This document shows, in pieces, positions 1 to 10,617 of a DNA stretch of 64,000 bases. Location of the stretch: positions 310,001-374,000 of the forward strand of contig NZ_JACMYH010000003.1 of NCBI RefSeq assembly GCF_014235765.1. Direction: 5' to 3'. The translations under genes and the position numbers were made by a program. This DNA comes from Pseudomonas baltica. Lineage in GTDB: Bacteria > Pseudomonadota > Gammaproteobacteria > Pseudomonadales > Pseudomonadaceae. Below the pieces are notes generated by a model. The model searched no databases and was not told the DNA's origin. It saw only the letters and a list, made by a program, of their open reading frames with translations. Numbering within the stretch: position 1 is the stretch's first letter; each line of letters opens with the position of its first letter.

Positions 1-313
1 TTTCAACCCGCCATTTCAATAATACCGAGGGTGAGTCATGGCACGCCTGCCATTATCTGATGGAGCTCGCTGCAGCCACCGGTTGCCGGCGACCAGAATA
101 ATTGACAGCCCACGGCGTTGCGTCTCTGTTTTTTTGTCCCTCCTGTACTGCCTGAGCCCCGAAACCGCTACCCTGAGCTTCACGTTCCGGCCGGGTATCG
201 AGAGGCCGGGTGGGCAGTGTGCAGCCCTCGCTTGACCGCTTTCCCAACGACGCCCACGCGTCAACTCGTGCCCGGCTCGCCGCGAGCCAGGTCAATGGCC
301 TCCTGAGGTATTT
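1..313. other. Leader region upstream of spuB, no supported gene
   Basis: No convincing gene is visible. Short open frames occur on both strands but lack ribosome sites and sensible codon use. A TTGACA hexamer lies at 102-107 and could be a -35 element, but no good -10 follows at the usual distance. A weak inverted repeat (ccggcc at 187-192, ggccgg at 204-209) and a T run near 129-135 are present. The region probably holds the spuB promoter and 5' leader; a tgagg Shine-Dalgarno at 304-308 precedes the spuB ATG. Confidence 0.4.
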
Positions 314-1672
314 ATGAGTCCCAACCTCGACCAGCTCACCGATTGGTTGAAAGATCACAAGATCACCGAAGTCGAATGCCTTATCGCCGACCTCACCGGG
401 ATCACCCGCGGCAAGATTTCCCCGACCAACAAGTTCATCGCCGAAAAAGGCATGCGCTTGCCGGAAAGTGTTCTATTGCAAACCGTGACTGGCGACTATG
501 TAGAAGACGACATCTACTACGAGTTGCTCGACCCTGCCGACATCGACATGATCTGCCGCCCCGATGAGAACGCGGTGTTTCTCGTTCCCTGGGCCATAGA
601 GCCCACGGCGCAGGTCATCCACGACACGTACGACAAGCAGGGCAACCCTATCGAGCTGTCGCCGCGCAACGTGCTCAAGAAGGTCTTGAAGCTGTATGCG
701 GACCGAGGCTGGCAGCCGATCGTGGCGCCGGAGATGGAGTTCTACCTGACCAAGCGCTGCGAAGACCCGGACTTCCCGCTGCAGCCGCCGATCGGCCGCT
801 CGGGACGCCCGGAAACCGGTCGGCAATCGTTTTCCATCGAAGCGGCGAACGAGTTCGATCCGTTGTTCGAAGACGTCTACGACTGGTGCGAGGCGCAGAA
901 CCTGGACCTCGACACCCTGATCCACGAAGACGGCACGGCGCAGATGGAAATCAACTTCCGGCACGGCAATGCCCTGCACCTGGCCGACCAGATCCTGGTG
1001 TTCAAACGCACCATGCGCGAGGCCGCGCTCAAGCACAACGTCGCCGCCACCTTCATGGCCAAGCCGATGACGGGCGAGCCGGGCAGTGCCATGCACCTGC
1101 ACCAGAGCATCGTCGATTCGGCCACCGGCAAGAACATCTTCGCCAACGAAGACGGCTCGATGAGCCAGCTGTTCCTGCACCACGTCGGCGGCCTGCAGAA
1201 ATTCATTCCCGAACTGCTGCCGCTGTTCGCGCCCAACGTCAATTCGTTCCGTCGTTTCCTGCCCGACACTTCGGCGCCGGTCAACGTCGAGTGGGGCGAG
1301 GAAAACCGCACCGTTGGCCTGCGCGTGCCCGACGCCACGCCGCAGAACCGGCGGGTCGAGAACCGCTTGCCGGGCGCCGATGCCAACCCGTACCTGGCCA
1401 TCGCCGCCAGCCTGTTGTGCGGCTATATCGGCATGGTCGAGGGCCTGAACCCGAGTGCGCCGGTGCAGGGACGCGGCTACGAGCGGCGCAACCTGCGGCT
1501 GCCGTTGACCATCGAGGATGCGCTGGAGCGCATGGAAAACTGCAAGACGGTGGAGAAGTACCTGGGCAAGAAATTCGTCGTTGGCTATGTTGCGGTCAAG
1601 CGCGCCGAACACGAAAACTTCAAACGCGTGATCAGCTCGTGGGAACGTGAGTTCCTGCTGTTCGCGGTGTGA
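314..1672 (+). CDS. spuB: Glutamine synthetase family, gamma-glutamylputrescine synthetase
   Basis: This 452-residue protein has the glutamine synthetase layout: an N-terminal beta-grasp part (about 1-115) and a C-terminal catalytic part with GSAMHLHQS near residue 258 and NRTVGLRVP near 331. Family members of this length beside a putrescine aminotransferase join glutamate to putrescine using ATP (PuuA/SpuB type), the first step of cytosolic polyamine breakdown. It is the first gene of the spu cluster; spuC starts 16 bases after its stop. Ammonia-assimilating GlnA is unlikely because of the context and the divergent N-terminus. The exact amine substrate (putrescine, spermidine or another diamine) is inferred from context. 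Confidence 0.9.
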   Translation: MSPNLDQLTDWLKDHKITEVECLIADLTGITRGKISPTNKFIAEKGMRLPESVLLQTVTGDYVEDDIYYELLDPADIDMICRPDENAVFLVPWAIEPTAQVIHDTYDKQGNPIELSPRNVLKKVLKLYADRGWQPIVAPEMEFYLTKRCEDPDFPLQPPIGRSGRPETGRQSFSIEAANEFDPLFEDVYDWCEAQNLDLDTLIHEDGTAQMEINFRHGNALHLADQILVFKRTMREAALKHNVAATFMAKPMTGEPGSAMHLHQSIVDSATGKNIFANEDGSMSQLFLHHVGGLQKFIPELLPLFAPNVNSFRRFLPDTSAPVNVEWGEENRTVGLRVPDATPQNRRVENRLPGADANPYLAIAASLLCGYIGMVEGLNPSAPVQGRGYERRNLRLPLTIEDALERMENCKTVEKYLGKKFVVGYVAVKRAEHENFKRVISSWEREFLLFAV

Positions 1673-1688
1673 GAAAAAGGAGCGACAG

Positions 1689-3053
1689 ATGAGCAACAAC
1701 AACCCCCAGACCCAGCATTGGCAAGACTTGAGCAGCGCCCACCACCTGGCGCCGTTCAGCGACTACACGCAGCTGGCGCAGAAGGGTCCGCGGATCATCA
1801 CCAAGGCCGACGGCGTGTACCTGTGGGACAGCGAAGGGCACAAGATCCTCGACGGCATGGCCGGCCTGTGGTGCGTGGCGATCGGCTACGGTCGCGAGGA
1901 GCTGGTGCAGGCAGCCAGCAAGCAGATGCGCGAACTGCCGTACTACAACCTGTTCTTCCAGACCGCCCACCCGCCCGCTCTCGAGCTGGCCAAGGCCATC
2001 GCCGACCTGGCGCCCGAGGGCATGAACCATGTGTTCTTCACCGGCTCCGGTTCCGAGGGCAACGACACCGTGCTGCGCCTGGTGCGCCATTACTGGGCGC
2101 TCAAGGGCAAGCCCGAGAAAAAGGTGATCATCAGCCGCATCAATGGCTACCACGGCTCCACCGTGGCCGGCGCCAGCCTGGGCGGCATGGCGGGCATGCA
2201 CGAGCAGGGCGATCTGCCGATCCCGGGCATCGTGCACATCGCCCAGCCGTACTGGTTCGGCGAGGGTGGTGACATGACCCCGGACGAGTTCGGCATCTGG
2301 GCCGCCGAGCAGTTGGAACAGAAGATCCTGGAAGTGGGCGAAGACAACGTCGCGGCGTTCATCGCCGAGCCGATCCAGGGCGCCGGCGGTGTGATCATTC
2401 CGCCCGAGACTTACTGGCCGAAGGTCAAGGAAGTGCTGGCGCGCTACGACATCCTGTTCGTGGCCGATGAAGTCATCTGTGGCTTCGGCCGTACCGGCCA
2501 CTGGTTCGGCAGCGACTACTATGATCTGGCGCCCGACCTGATGACCATCGCCAAGGGCCTCACCAGCGGCTACATCCCCATGGGCGGCGTCATCGTGCGC
2601 GATGAGGTGGTGCAGGTGATCAACCAGGGTGGCGACTTCAACCACGGCTTCACCTATTCCGGGCATCCGGTCGCGGCGGCAGTGGCGCTGGAAAACCTGC
2701 GTATCCTGCGCGACGAGCACATCGTCGACACGGTCCGAACCGATGCGGCACCGTATTTGCAAAAGCGTCTGCGCGAACTGCAGGACCATCCGCTGGTGGG
2801 TGAGGTCCGTGGCCTGGGCATGCTCGGCGCCATCGAGCTGGTCAAGGACAAGGCGACTCGCAGCCGTCACGAAGGGCGGGGCGCCGGTATGATCTGTCGG
2901 CAGTTCTGCTTCGACAACGGGCTGATCATGCGGGCCGTCGGTGACACCATGATCATTGCACCGCCGCTGGTCATCAGCCACGCCGAGATCGACGAGCTGG
3001 TGAGCAAGGCACGGCTTTGCCTGGACCTGACACTCGAAGCACTCGGGGGCTAG
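1689..3053 (+). CDS. spuC: Class III putrescine/polyamine:pyruvate aminotransferase
   Basis: This 454-residue class III PLP aminotransferase has GSGSEGND (about 118-125), the Asp motif [11 protein letters not shown] (about 260-270) and the PLP lysine in TIAKGLTSG (K289). SpuC enzymes move the amino group of putrescine or related amines to pyruvate, giving aminoaldehyde and alanine. The start at 1689 is chosen because an aaggagcgaca ribosome site precedes it; an in-frame ATG at 1647 lies inside spuB. It follows spuB closely and is probably cotranscribed with it. A 7-bp hairpin (3064-3080) and a REP pair follow the stop, before the transporter genes. Related beta-alanine or omega-amino-acid transaminases are the main alternative. 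Confidence 0.92.
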   Translation: MSNNNPQTQHWQDLSSAHHLAPFSDYTQLAQKGPRIITKADGVYLWDSEGHKILDGMAGLWCVAIGYGREELVQAASKQMRELPYYNLFFQTAHPPALELAKAIADLAPEGMNHVFFTGSGSEGNDTVLRLVRHYWALKGKPEKKVIISRINGYHGSTVAGASLGGMAGMHEQGDLPIPGIVHIAQPYWFGEGGDMTPDEFGIWAAEQLEQKILEVGEDNVAAFIAEPIQGAGGVIIPPETYWPKVKEVLARYDILFVADEVICGFGRTGHWFGSDYYDLAPDLMTIAKGLTSGYIPMGGVIVRDEVVQVINQGGDFNHGFTYSGHPVAAAVALENLRILRDEHIVDTVRTDAAPYLQKRLRELQDHPLVGEVRGLGMLGAIELVKDKATRSRHEGRGAGMICRQFCFDNGLIMRAVGDTMIIAPPLVISHAEIDELVSKARLCLDLTLEALGG

Positions 3054-3063
3054 ATGCTAGGCT

Positions 3064-3080
3064 TGCTCCCGTCGGGAGCA
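3064..3080. other. Small stem-loop after spuC
   Basis: Perfect 7-bp stem tgctccc/gggagca with a 3-base loop, 10 bases after the spuC stop. It has no T tract, so it is at best a weak or processing hairpin separating spuBC from spuD. Confidence 0.35.
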
Positions 3081-3107
3081 TCGGTACGCAAAATGCGACG
3101 GCGTTCC

Positions 3108-3193
3108 GTAGGAGCGGTCACCGGCCGCGAAAGCTGCGACGCGGTCTCGACTGATACCGCAGTGGTTTCTTCGCGGCCAATGACCGCTCCTAC
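3108..3193. repeat. REP-type inverted pair between spuC and spuD
   Basis: Two inverted copies face each other: gtaggagcggtca followed by ccggccgcgaa (3108-3131), and ttcgcggcca followed by atgaccgctcctac (3170-3193). The same core recurs at several other sites in this window. The pair can fold into one long hairpin in the spuC-spuD gap and may stabilise or separate the two messages. Confidence 0.75.
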
Positions 3194-3265
3194 GGATCAT
3201 CAAAACACGGCACTCGATCAATATTGGCATCAGGTTAAGACCAAGAACATTTAGGAGCACAACGC

Positions 3266-4363
3266 ATGAAGATATTTGGCAAGACCCTCCTCGCCGTGGC
3301 CCTGATGGGGGCGATGGCCAGTGCTGCGCAGGCAGACGACAAGGTTCTGCACGTGTACAACTGGTCGGACTACATCGCGCCGGACACGATCAAGCAATTC
3401 GAGGCGGAGTCGGGGATCAAGGTCGTCTACGACGTATTCGACAGCAACGAAACCCTGGAAGCCAAACTGCTGGCCGGCAAGTCCGGCTACGATATCGTCG
3501 TGCCTTCCAACAACTTCCTGGCCAAGCAGATCAAGGCTGGTGTGTACCAGGAACTGGACCGCTCGAAACTGCCGAACTGGAAAAACCTCAACGAATCGCT
3601 GCTCAAGGCGGTGTCGGTGAGCGACCCGGACAACAAGCATGCCTTCCCGTACATGTGGGGCTCGATCGGCATCGGCTTCAACGCCGACAAGGTCAAGGCT
3701 GCGCTGGGCGCCGATGCACCGACCAACAGCTGGGACCTGCTGTTCAAGCCGGAAAACGCGGCCAAGCTGAAGTCGTGCGGCATCAGCTTCCTTGATTCGC
3801 CCACCGAGATGCTGCCGATCGCCCTGCATTACCTGGGCTACCCGACGGACTCGCAGGACAAGAAGCAGCTTGCCGAGGCCGAGGCGCTGTTCCTCAAGGT
3901 GCGTCCATCGATCGGTTACTTCCATTCCTCCAAGTACATCTCCGACCTGGCCAACGGCAATATCTGCGTGGCCGTGGGGTATTCGGGTGACATCTACCAG
4001 GCCAAGTCGCGCGCCGAAGAAGCGGGTGGCAAGGTCAAGGTCAGCTACAACATTCCCAAGGAAGGCGCTGGCAGCTTCTTCGACATGGTCGCCATCCCCA
4101 AGGATGCCGAGAACGTCGAAGGCGCCTACAAGTTCATGACCTTCCTGATGAAACCGGAAGTCATGGCCGAGATCACCAACAGCGTGCAGTTCCCCAACGG
4201 TAACCAGGCTGCAACAGCATTGGTGGATAAAGCCATCAGCGGCGATCCGGGCATCTACCCGCCGGCCGATGTGCAGGCCAAGCTGTATGCCATTGCCGAC
4301 CTGCCGGCGGCGACGCAGCGCATCATGACGCGCAGCTGGACCAAGATTAAGTCGGGCAAGTAA
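3266..4363 (+). CDS. spuD: Polyamine ABC transporter substrate-binding protein, putrescine type
   Basis: This 365-residue periplasmic binding protein starts with a clear signal peptide (cleavage probably after SAAQA, near residue 23). It has the PotF/PotD features HVYNWSDYI just after the signal, [11 protein letters not shown], and [14 protein letters not shown] later on. Family 1 extracellular polyamine-binding proteins capture putrescine or spermidine for a PotFGHI-type importer. The next gene encodes a close paralogue; in P. aeruginosa the first of the pair, SpuD, prefers putrescine, and this assignment follows gene order only. A ggag ribosome site (taggagcac) sits just before the ATG. Confidence 0.9.
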   Translation: MKIFGKTLLAVALMGAMASAAQADDKVLHVYNWSDYIAPDTIKQFEAESGIKVVYDVFDSNETLEAKLLAGKSGYDIVVPSNNFLAKQIKAGVYQELDRSKLPNWKNLNESLLKAVSVSDPDNKHAFPYMWGSIGIGFNADKVKAALGADAPTNSWDLLFKPENAAKLKSCGISFLDSPTEMLPIALHYLGYPTDSQDKKQLAEAEALFLKVRPSIGYFHSSKYISDLANGNICVAVGYSGDIYQAKSRAEEAGGKVKVSYNIPKEGAGSFFDMVAIPKDAENVEGAYKFMTFLMKPEVMAEITNSVQFPNGNQAATALVDKAISGDPGIYPPADVQAKLYAIADLPAATQRIMTRSWTKIKSGK

Positions 4364-4388
4364 GCCGGGCTGGTATTGCGATGCGCCT

Positions 4389-4445
4389 TTCGCGGCCGAT
4401 GACCGCTCCCACACATACCCCGTAGGAGCGGCCCGTGGCCGCGAA
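4389..4445. repeat. REP-type inverted pair between spuD and spuE
   Basis: ttcgcggccgatgaccgctcc and its inverted partner gtaggagcgg...ggccgcgaa face each other across about ten bases. It lies in the 193-base gap between the two binding-protein genes and could make the levels of SpuD and SpuE messages differ. Confidence 0.75.
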
Positions 4446-4544
4446 TGGCGCACCGCGAGCTCGGGCCAGGTGAATCAGCAATTGCGGCGCGCGCGCATGG
4501 GCTGTAAGTTGCGCGCCGGTTTGTCTTATAGAACAAACGCTTGA

Positions 4545-5651
<1,107 letters not shown>

Positions 5652-5707
5652 ATACTCGGGGCGGCCCGATCCAGAGCCGCCCCCACTCAAGTTTGGGAGT
5701 TTCGTGA

Positions 5708-6850
5708 ATGGCTGTTGCCTCCAGCGCCTACAAAAAAGCCCTCGAAGGCAGCCAGCAACCGAAAAAGGTGCTGGTCCGGATCGAAAAGGTAACGAAGAAA
5801 TTCGACGAAACGGTGGCCGTGGACGACGTGTCGCTGGAAATCAACCAGGGTGAGATCTTCGCCTTGCTGGGCGGGTCCGGTTCCGGCAAGTCCACCCTGC
5901 TGCGCATGCTGGCTGGCTTCGAACGGCCGACCGAGGGGCGTATTTTCCTCGACGGTGTGGACATCACCGATATGCCGCCCTACGAGCGGCCGATCAATAT
6001 GATGTTCCAGTCCTATGCATTGTTTCCGCACATGACCGTGGCGCAGAACATCGCCTTCGGGCTCAAGCAGGACAAACTGCCGGCGGCCGAAATCGACGCA
6101 CGCGTGGCGGAAATGCTCAAGCTGGTGCAGATGACCCAGTACGGCAAGCGCAAGCCGCACCAGTTGTCCGGTGGCCAGCGTCAGCGCGTTGCGCTGGCAC
6201 GCTCGCTGGCGAAAAAGCCCAAGCTGTTGCTGCTCGACGAGCCGATGGGCGCGCTGGACAAGAAGCTGCGCTCGCAGATGCAACTGGAACTGGTGGAAAT
6301 CATCGAGCGGGTCGGCGTGACCTGCGTGATGGTGACCCACGACCAGGAAGAGGCCATGACCATGGCCCAGCGCATCGCCATCATGCACCTGGGCTGGATC
6401 GCGCAGATCGGCAGCCCGATCGACATCTACGAAACCCCCACCAGCCGCCTGGTGTGCGAGTTCATCGGCAACGTCAACCTGTTCGAAGGCCAGGTGGTCG
6501 AGGACATGGAAGGCTACGCACTGATCAGCAGCCCGGAGCTGGAGCGCAGCATCTATGTCGGTCACGGTGTAAGTACCGCTGCCGAAGACAAGAACGTGAC
6601 CTATGCCATTCGCCCGGAAAAGATGCTGGTGACCACCCAGCAGCCCGACAGCGAACACAACTGGTCGCGCGGCAAGGTCCATGACATCGCCTACCTGGGC
6701 GGCCATTCGGTGTTCCACGTGCAGTTGCCGTGCGGCAAGCTGGTGCAGTCGTTCGTGGCCAACGCCGAGCGCCGTGGCGCCCGGCCGACCTGGGACGACG
6801 CAGTGTTCGTCTGGTGGGAAGACGACAGCGGCGTGGTACTGCGCTCATGA
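5708..6850 (+). CDS. spuF: Polyamine ABC transporter ATP-binding protein
   Basis: This 380-residue ABC ATPase has Walker A GGSGSGKST (about residue 55), the signature LSGGQRQR (about 154), Walker B LLLLDEP (about 174) and a C-terminal TOBE-like part typical of PotA/PotG subunits. It powers uptake of putrescine and spermidine delivered by the two upstream binding proteins. A gggag ribosome site precedes the ATG. Its stop overlaps the next start in an ATGA arrangement, which indicates translational coupling with the permease subunit. Confidence 0.93.
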   Translation: MAVASSAYKKALEGSQQPKKVLVRIEKVTKKFDETVAVDDVSLEINQGEIFALLGGSGSGKSTLLRMLAGFERPTEGRIFLDGVDITDMPPYERPINMMFQSYALFPHMTVAQNIAFGLKQDKLPAAEIDARVAEMLKLVQMTQYGKRKPHQLSGGQRQRVALARSLAKKPKLLLLDEPMGALDKKLRSQMQLELVEIIERVGVTCVMVTHDQEEAMTMAQRIAIMHLGWIAQIGSPIDIYETPTSRLVCEFIGNVNLFEGQVVEDMEGYALISSPELERSIYVGHGVSTAAEDKNVTYAIRPEKMLVTTQQPDSEHNWSRGKVHDIAYLGGHSVFHVQLPCGKLVQSFVANAERRGARPTWDDAVFVWWEDDSGVVLRS

Positions 6851-7767
6851 AGCTGCGCAAGATCAAACGCAAGCTCAAGAGGATCATCCCCAACGGTCGC
6901 CAGATGGTCATCGGCGTACCGTTCCTGTGGCTGTTCCTGTTCTTCATGCTGCCGTTCTTCATCGTGCTCAAGATCAGCTTCGCCGAAGCCGACGTGGCGA
7001 TCCCGCCGTACACCGAAATCTGGAGCTACGCCGAACAGAAGTTCGAGTTGATCCTCAATTTCGCCAACTACGCGCTGCTCACCGAAGACGATCTGTACAT
7101 CTCGGCCTATCTGGGCTCGTTGAAGATGGCCTTCTTCAGCACCCTGATCTGCCTGCTGCTCGGCTATCCCATGGCCTATGCCATCAGCAAGGCACGCAAG
7201 GACCTGCAGACCGTGCTCCTGCTGCTGATCATGATGCCGACCTGGACGGCGATCCTGATCCGCGTGTATGCCTGGATGGGCATCCTGAGCAACAACGGCC
7301 TGCTCAATGCCTTCCTGATGTGGCTGGGGCTGATCGACCAGCCGCTGCAGATTCTCAACACCAACCTGGCGGTGTACATCGGCGTGGTCTATGCGTACCT
7401 GCCATTCATGATCCTGCCGCTGTTCGCCAATCTGGTGAAGCATGACAACAGCTTGCTGGAGGCTGCTTCCGACCTGGGCTCGAGCACCTTCAACAGTTTC
7501 TGGAAGATCACCGTGCCGCTGTCGAAGAACGGCATCATCGCCGGCTGCATGCTGGTATTCATTCCGGTGGTCGGCGAGTTCGTGATTCCCGAGCTGCTGG
7601 GTGGCCCGGAAACCCTGATGATCGGCCGCGTGTTGTGGCAGGAATTCTTCAACAACCGTGACTGGCCCGTTGCCTCGGCATTGGCCGTGTTGATGCTGGC
7701 GATTCTGATCGTGCCCATCGTGCTGTTCAATCGCAGCCAGGCCAAAGAACTGGAGGGCAAGGCATGA
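6847..7767 (+). CDS. spuG: Polyamine ABC transporter permease (PotH type)
   Basis: This 306-residue inner-membrane permease has about six hydrophobic segments and the EAA loop EAASDLGSSTFNSFWK near the C-terminal third, which docks on the ATPase. The ATG at 6847 overlaps the spuF stop by four bases, so the longer in-frame extension upstream is not used. The charged N-terminus (KLRKIKRKLKR) fits a cytoplasmic start. It pairs with the next permease to form the channel. Confidence 0.93.
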   Translation: MKLRKIKRKLKRIIPNGRQMVIGVPFLWLFLFFMLPFFIVLKISFAEADVAIPPYTEIWSYAEQKFELILNFANYALLTEDDLYISAYLGSLKMAFFSTLICLLLGYPMAYAISKARKDLQTVLLLLIMMPTWTAILIRVYAWMGILSNNGLLNAFLMWLGLIDQPLQILNTNLAVYIGVVYAYLPFMILPLFANLVKHDNSLLEAASDLGSSTFNSFWKITVPLSKNGIIAGCMLVFIPVVGEFVIPELLGGPETLMIGRVLWQEFFNNRDWPVASALAVLMLAILIVPIVLFNRSQAKELEGKA

Positions 7768-8648
7768 AGCGTTTCGGGTTCTCCAAACTGATCCTGGTGC
7801 TGGGTCTGGTGTTCATCTATGCGCCGATGCTGATCCTGGTCATCTACTCCTTCAATGCTTCGCGGCTGGTGACGGTGTGGGGTGGCTGGTCGGTGCAGTG
7901 GTACGTCGGCCTGCTGGACAACTCCCAGCTGATGGGCGCGGTGATGCGCTCGCTGGAAATCGCCTGCTACACGGCAGTGACGGCCGTGGCTCTGGGGACC
8001 ATGGCGGCGTTCGTGCTGACGCGCATCAGTCGCTTCAAGGGGCGCACGATGTTCGGCGGCCTGGTGACGGCGCCGCTGGTGATGCCCGAGGTGATTACCG
8101 GTCTGTCGCTGCTGTTGCTGTTCGTGGCCATGGCCCAGGTGATCGGCTGGCCGCAGGAGCGTGGCATCGCCACGATCTGGATCGCTCATACCACCTTTTG
8201 TGCCTCCTACGTGGCGGTGGTGGTGTCATCGCGGCTGCGCGAGCTGGACCTGTCGATCGAAGAGGCGGCCATGGACTTGGGTGCGCGGCCCTGGAAGGTG
8301 TTCTTTCTGATCACCATTCCCATGATCGCGCCATCGCTGGCGGCCGGCGGGATGATGTCCTTCGCGCTGTCGCTGGATGATCTGGTGCTGGCCAGCTTCG
8401 TCTCCGGGCCGGGTTCCACGACCCTGCCGATGGAAGTGTTTTCGGCGGTCCGCCTGGGCGTGAAGCCTGAGATCAATGCGGTGGCCAGCCTGATTCTGCT
8501 GGCCGTTTCGTTGGTGACGTTCTTGGTATGGTATTTCGGGCGTCGGGCCGAAGAGCGTCGTCGCAAGGCGATCCAGCAAGCCATCGAGGAAAGCGCCGCC
8601 AACTCCTGGCAACAGCCGAAGACTCAGCGGCCGGCAGCGTCGGTGTGA
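7764..8648 (+). CDS. spuH: Polyamine ABC transporter permease (PotI type)
   Basis: This 294-residue permease is the second membrane subunit of the importer. It has about six membrane segments and the EAA loop EEAAMDLGARPWKVFF. Its ATG overlaps the stop of spuG by four bases, so spuFGH look translationally coupled. The polar C-terminal tail after about residue 262 is rich in Arg, Glu and Gln. It ends the operon; a strong stem-loop without a T tract follows 7 bases after the stop. Confidence 0.93.
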   Translation: MKRFGFSKLILVLGLVFIYAPMLILVIYSFNASRLVTVWGGWSVQWYVGLLDNSQLMGAVMRSLEIACYTAVTAVALGTMAAFVLTRISRFKGRTMFGGLVTAPLVMPEVITGLSLLLLFVAMAQVIGWPQERGIATIWIAHTTFCASYVAVVVSSRLRELDLSIEEAAMDLGARPWKVFFLITIPMIAPSLAAGGMMSFALSLDDLVLASFVSGPGSTTLPMEVFSAVRLGVKPEINAVASLILLAVSLVTFLVWYFGRRAEERRRKAIQQAIEESAANSWQQPKTQRPAASV

Positions 8649-8655
8649 TGAGGGC

Positions 8656-8679
8656 AGGGCGCTGGGTCTCCAGCGCCCT
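8656..8679 (+). terminator. Stem-loop after spuH, possible operon end
   Basis: Perfect 10-bp stem agggcgctgg/ccagcgccct with a 4-base loop directly after the spuH stop. It lacks a run of T, so it may be a 3'-end stabiliser or a Rho-assisted end rather than a classical intrinsic terminator. Confidence 0.5.
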
Positions 8680-8713
8680 TGCCAGCACACGTATTGCCTT
8701 GGAACAATCGTCC

Positions 8714-9637
8714 ATGCCCATTGCATTTCATCCCGACACCCTGCGAAATTCCCTGCCACCCTTGGGCACCCGACAGCCGTTGTCCGCTGAGGCTCAGGCC
8801 TACCAGCGCTTCTATCAGCTAGACCTGCCCGTACAAAGCTGGCTGGGGCGCTTCAGTGCTGCCGGCTTCGACTTGGTGGCCCAAGTGTGGCTGCCGGAGC
8901 GGCCTGTCGCCACGCTCTTCGTCATGCACGGTTTCTACGATCACATGGGGTTGTACCGGCACGCCGTGCAGTGGGCCTTGGCGCGTGGCTTCGCGGTCAT
9001 TTCCTGCGACCTGCCGGGCCATGGTCTGTCCAGCGGCGAGCGAGCCAGCATTCACAGCTTTGCCGATTACCAGGCCACGCTCGATGGCCTGTTCGCCGAA
9101 GCACGCACCCTGCAGCTGCCGCAGCCTTGGCATCTGCTGGGGCAGAGCACCGGTGGCGCGATCATCGTCGACCATCTGCTGCACCAGGGCGCGCAGTCCG
9201 CGGCGCAGGGGCAGGTGCTGCTGATGGCGCCGCTGGTGCGGCCCAGCGCATGGGGTTTGTCCAAACTCAGCTATCGCGTGCTGAAGCCGTTCGTCAACGG
9301 CATTGCCAGGCGTTTCAGCGCCAATACCAACGACCCGGATTTCATGCCGTTCCTGCAGGCGGACCCGCTGCAGCCCGTGCGCCTGCCGACGGCGTGGGTG
9401 GGGGCGTTGGTGCAGTGGGTGCAGCACATCGAAGCCGCGCCGCGCAGCCCGCGCACTGTGGTGGTCGTGCAGGGGGAGGATGACGACACCGTGGATTGGC
9501 GGCACAACCTCAAGGTGCTGCGCGCAAAGTTCGCCGAGGTGCGGGTGTTGCAGGTGGCGGGGGCCCGGCATCATCTGGTCAATGAGCTGCCTGCGATTCG
9601 GGCGAAGTGTTTCGATTTCTTCGAACAGAATCTATAA
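8714..9637 (+). CDS. Alpha/beta hydrolase, serine aminopeptidase/monoacylglycerol-lipase-like
   Basis: This 307-residue alpha/beta hydrolase has the oxyanion-side HGFYDHMG, the nucleophile elbow GQSTG (Ser145), a probable acid Asp in QGEDDDTVDW and a C-terminal His in ARHHLVNE. The Hydrolase_4 class includes lysophospholipases and monoacylglycerol lipases, so a lipid ester is a reasonable substrate guess. No signal peptide is seen, so it is likely cytosolic. The ATG at 8714 is 65 bases after spuH; the frame stays open further upstream but overlaps spuH. Any link to polyamine use is unproven. Confidence 0.8.
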   Translation: MPIAFHPDTLRNSLPPLGTRQPLSAEAQAYQRFYQLDLPVQSWLGRFSAAGFDLVAQVWLPERPVATLFVMHGFYDHMGLYRHAVQWALARGFAVISCDLPGHGLSSGERASIHSFADYQATLDGLFAEARTLQLPQPWHLLGQSTGGAIIVDHLLHQGAQSAAQGQVLLMAPLVRPSAWGLSKLSYRVLKPFVNGIARRFSANTNDPDFMPFLQADPLQPVRLPTAWVGALVQWVQHIEAAPRSPRTVVVVQGEDDDTVDWRHNLKVLRAKFAEVRVLQVAGARHHLVNELPAIRAKCFDFFEQNL

Positions 9638-9650
9638 CCGAGTCGTCTGC

Positions 9651-9714
9651 TTCGCGGCCGCTGACCGCTCCTACGGGGGTGGGCCATTGCTGCGGGTGGG
9701 TCAGCGGCCGCGAA
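9651..9714. repeat. REP-type inverted pair after the hydrolase gene
   Basis: ttcgcggccgctgaccgctcctac faces a shortened partner gtcagcggccgcgaa. It lies between the convergent hydrolase and DUF2059-like genes and could act as a bidirectional end. The right copy lacks the taggagcgg part found in the others. Confidence 0.65.
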
Positions 9715-9723
9715 CGGCGCCCC

Positions 9724-10476
9724 TCAGTTTCCCGCCTTGCCCGGTGTCTGTCCAACCGCCAGCCCAGCCCGTACCGCATCCAGGGCCGCCTGATAATAAG
9801 CCTGGCCAGCGGCAGACTCGGCGAAGCCGACGAACTCCTCCAGTTCCGGATCGGACAATTCGCGGTACACGTACAGCAGCGTATTGTTCAGGTCGATGGC
9901 GATCTGCTGTTGCAGCCGCTCGCGCTGGCCATCGAGCAGACCTGCAGCCTGGCCGCCCCCCAACAGACCTGGAATCATCGAGCTGAGGCTGTCGGCGGCC
10001 ACCCCGGCGATCGCCAGGCTGACCTCTGCGCCCGCCTGGCGCGCCGGCAGTGCCTGCGCCAGATGGCCGATCAACAGCGCGCGGGTCGACTCGACCTGCA
10101 GTTTCGGCAGGCCCTGGGCGTTCTTGGCCAGTTGATCACTGCGGGTGGCCAGCAGCTCGGCGGCGACGATCTTGCGGCCCAGGGCAGACTCGAAGAAGGC
10201 GAGGGCCGGTTTGGGATCGGCCAGGCCCTGGCGCAGTCGCGCTTCGGCGCGCTGGTCCATGGCCTGCGCCGCGAAGCGTTGGTCGCTGTTGCTCACCAGT
10301 GCCTGGAAAACCGCCGGTGGCAAGCTGCTCTGGTAGCGCTGCTGGGCCGCCTTGAGGGCGTCGCTGAAATGCGCCCTTTGTTCAGGCCAGCCAGCGGCCT
10401 TGTACAGCAGGTCGTGGTCGTCGGCCCAGGCGGGCGTCGTACTGAACATCATCAAGAACACAAGGACGCGGCGCAT
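9724..10476 (-). CDS. Exported DUF2059-like protein
   Basis: This 250-residue protein starts with a signal peptide (MRRVLVFLMMFSTTPAWA, cleavage before DDHD). The rest is alpha-helical and Ala/Gln/Leu-rich. The C-terminal stretch LSDPELEEFVGFAESAAG resembles the DUF2059 family of secreted helical proteins of unknown function. The start at 10476 is chosen because it is the only one giving a signal peptide; the frame is open upstream into the divergent oxygenase gene. It converges with the hydrolase gene across a REP pair. No enzymatic role can be assigned. Confidence 0.7.
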   Translation of the reverse strand: MRRVLVFLMMFSTTPAWADDHDLLYKAAGWPEQRAHFSDALKAAQQRYQSSLPPAVFQALVSNSDQRFAAQAMDQRAEARLRQGLADPKPALAFFESALGRKIVAAELLATRSDQLAKNAQGLPKLQVESTRALLIGHLAQALPARQAGAEVSLAIAGVAADSLSSMIPGLLGGGQAAGLLDGQRERLQQQIAIDLNNTLLYVYRELSDPELEEFVGFAESAAGQAYYQAALDAVRAGLAVGQTPGKAGN

Positions 10477-10617
10477 AGGGACTCCTGTCGGCAAGGGGCC
10501 ATTGTCCGTGGCATTGCCTGGCTTTGTCGAGAAGTGACATGCACGCTGCGCCTCGATGCATCGACTGCGCAGCGACCTCGTGCAAGCCCCTGTCGGTTTT
10601 GCAGGCGTATGGATACT

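Noticed and set aside
39..54. Possible sigma-54 site starting tggcacg
   Set aside because: The GG at 40-41 has no GC ten bases later (52-53 reads at), so the -12 element is missing.
38..235. Short frame MARLPLSDGARC... at the window start
   Set aside because: No ribosome site that stands out, odd composition, no family likeness; probably leader of spuB.
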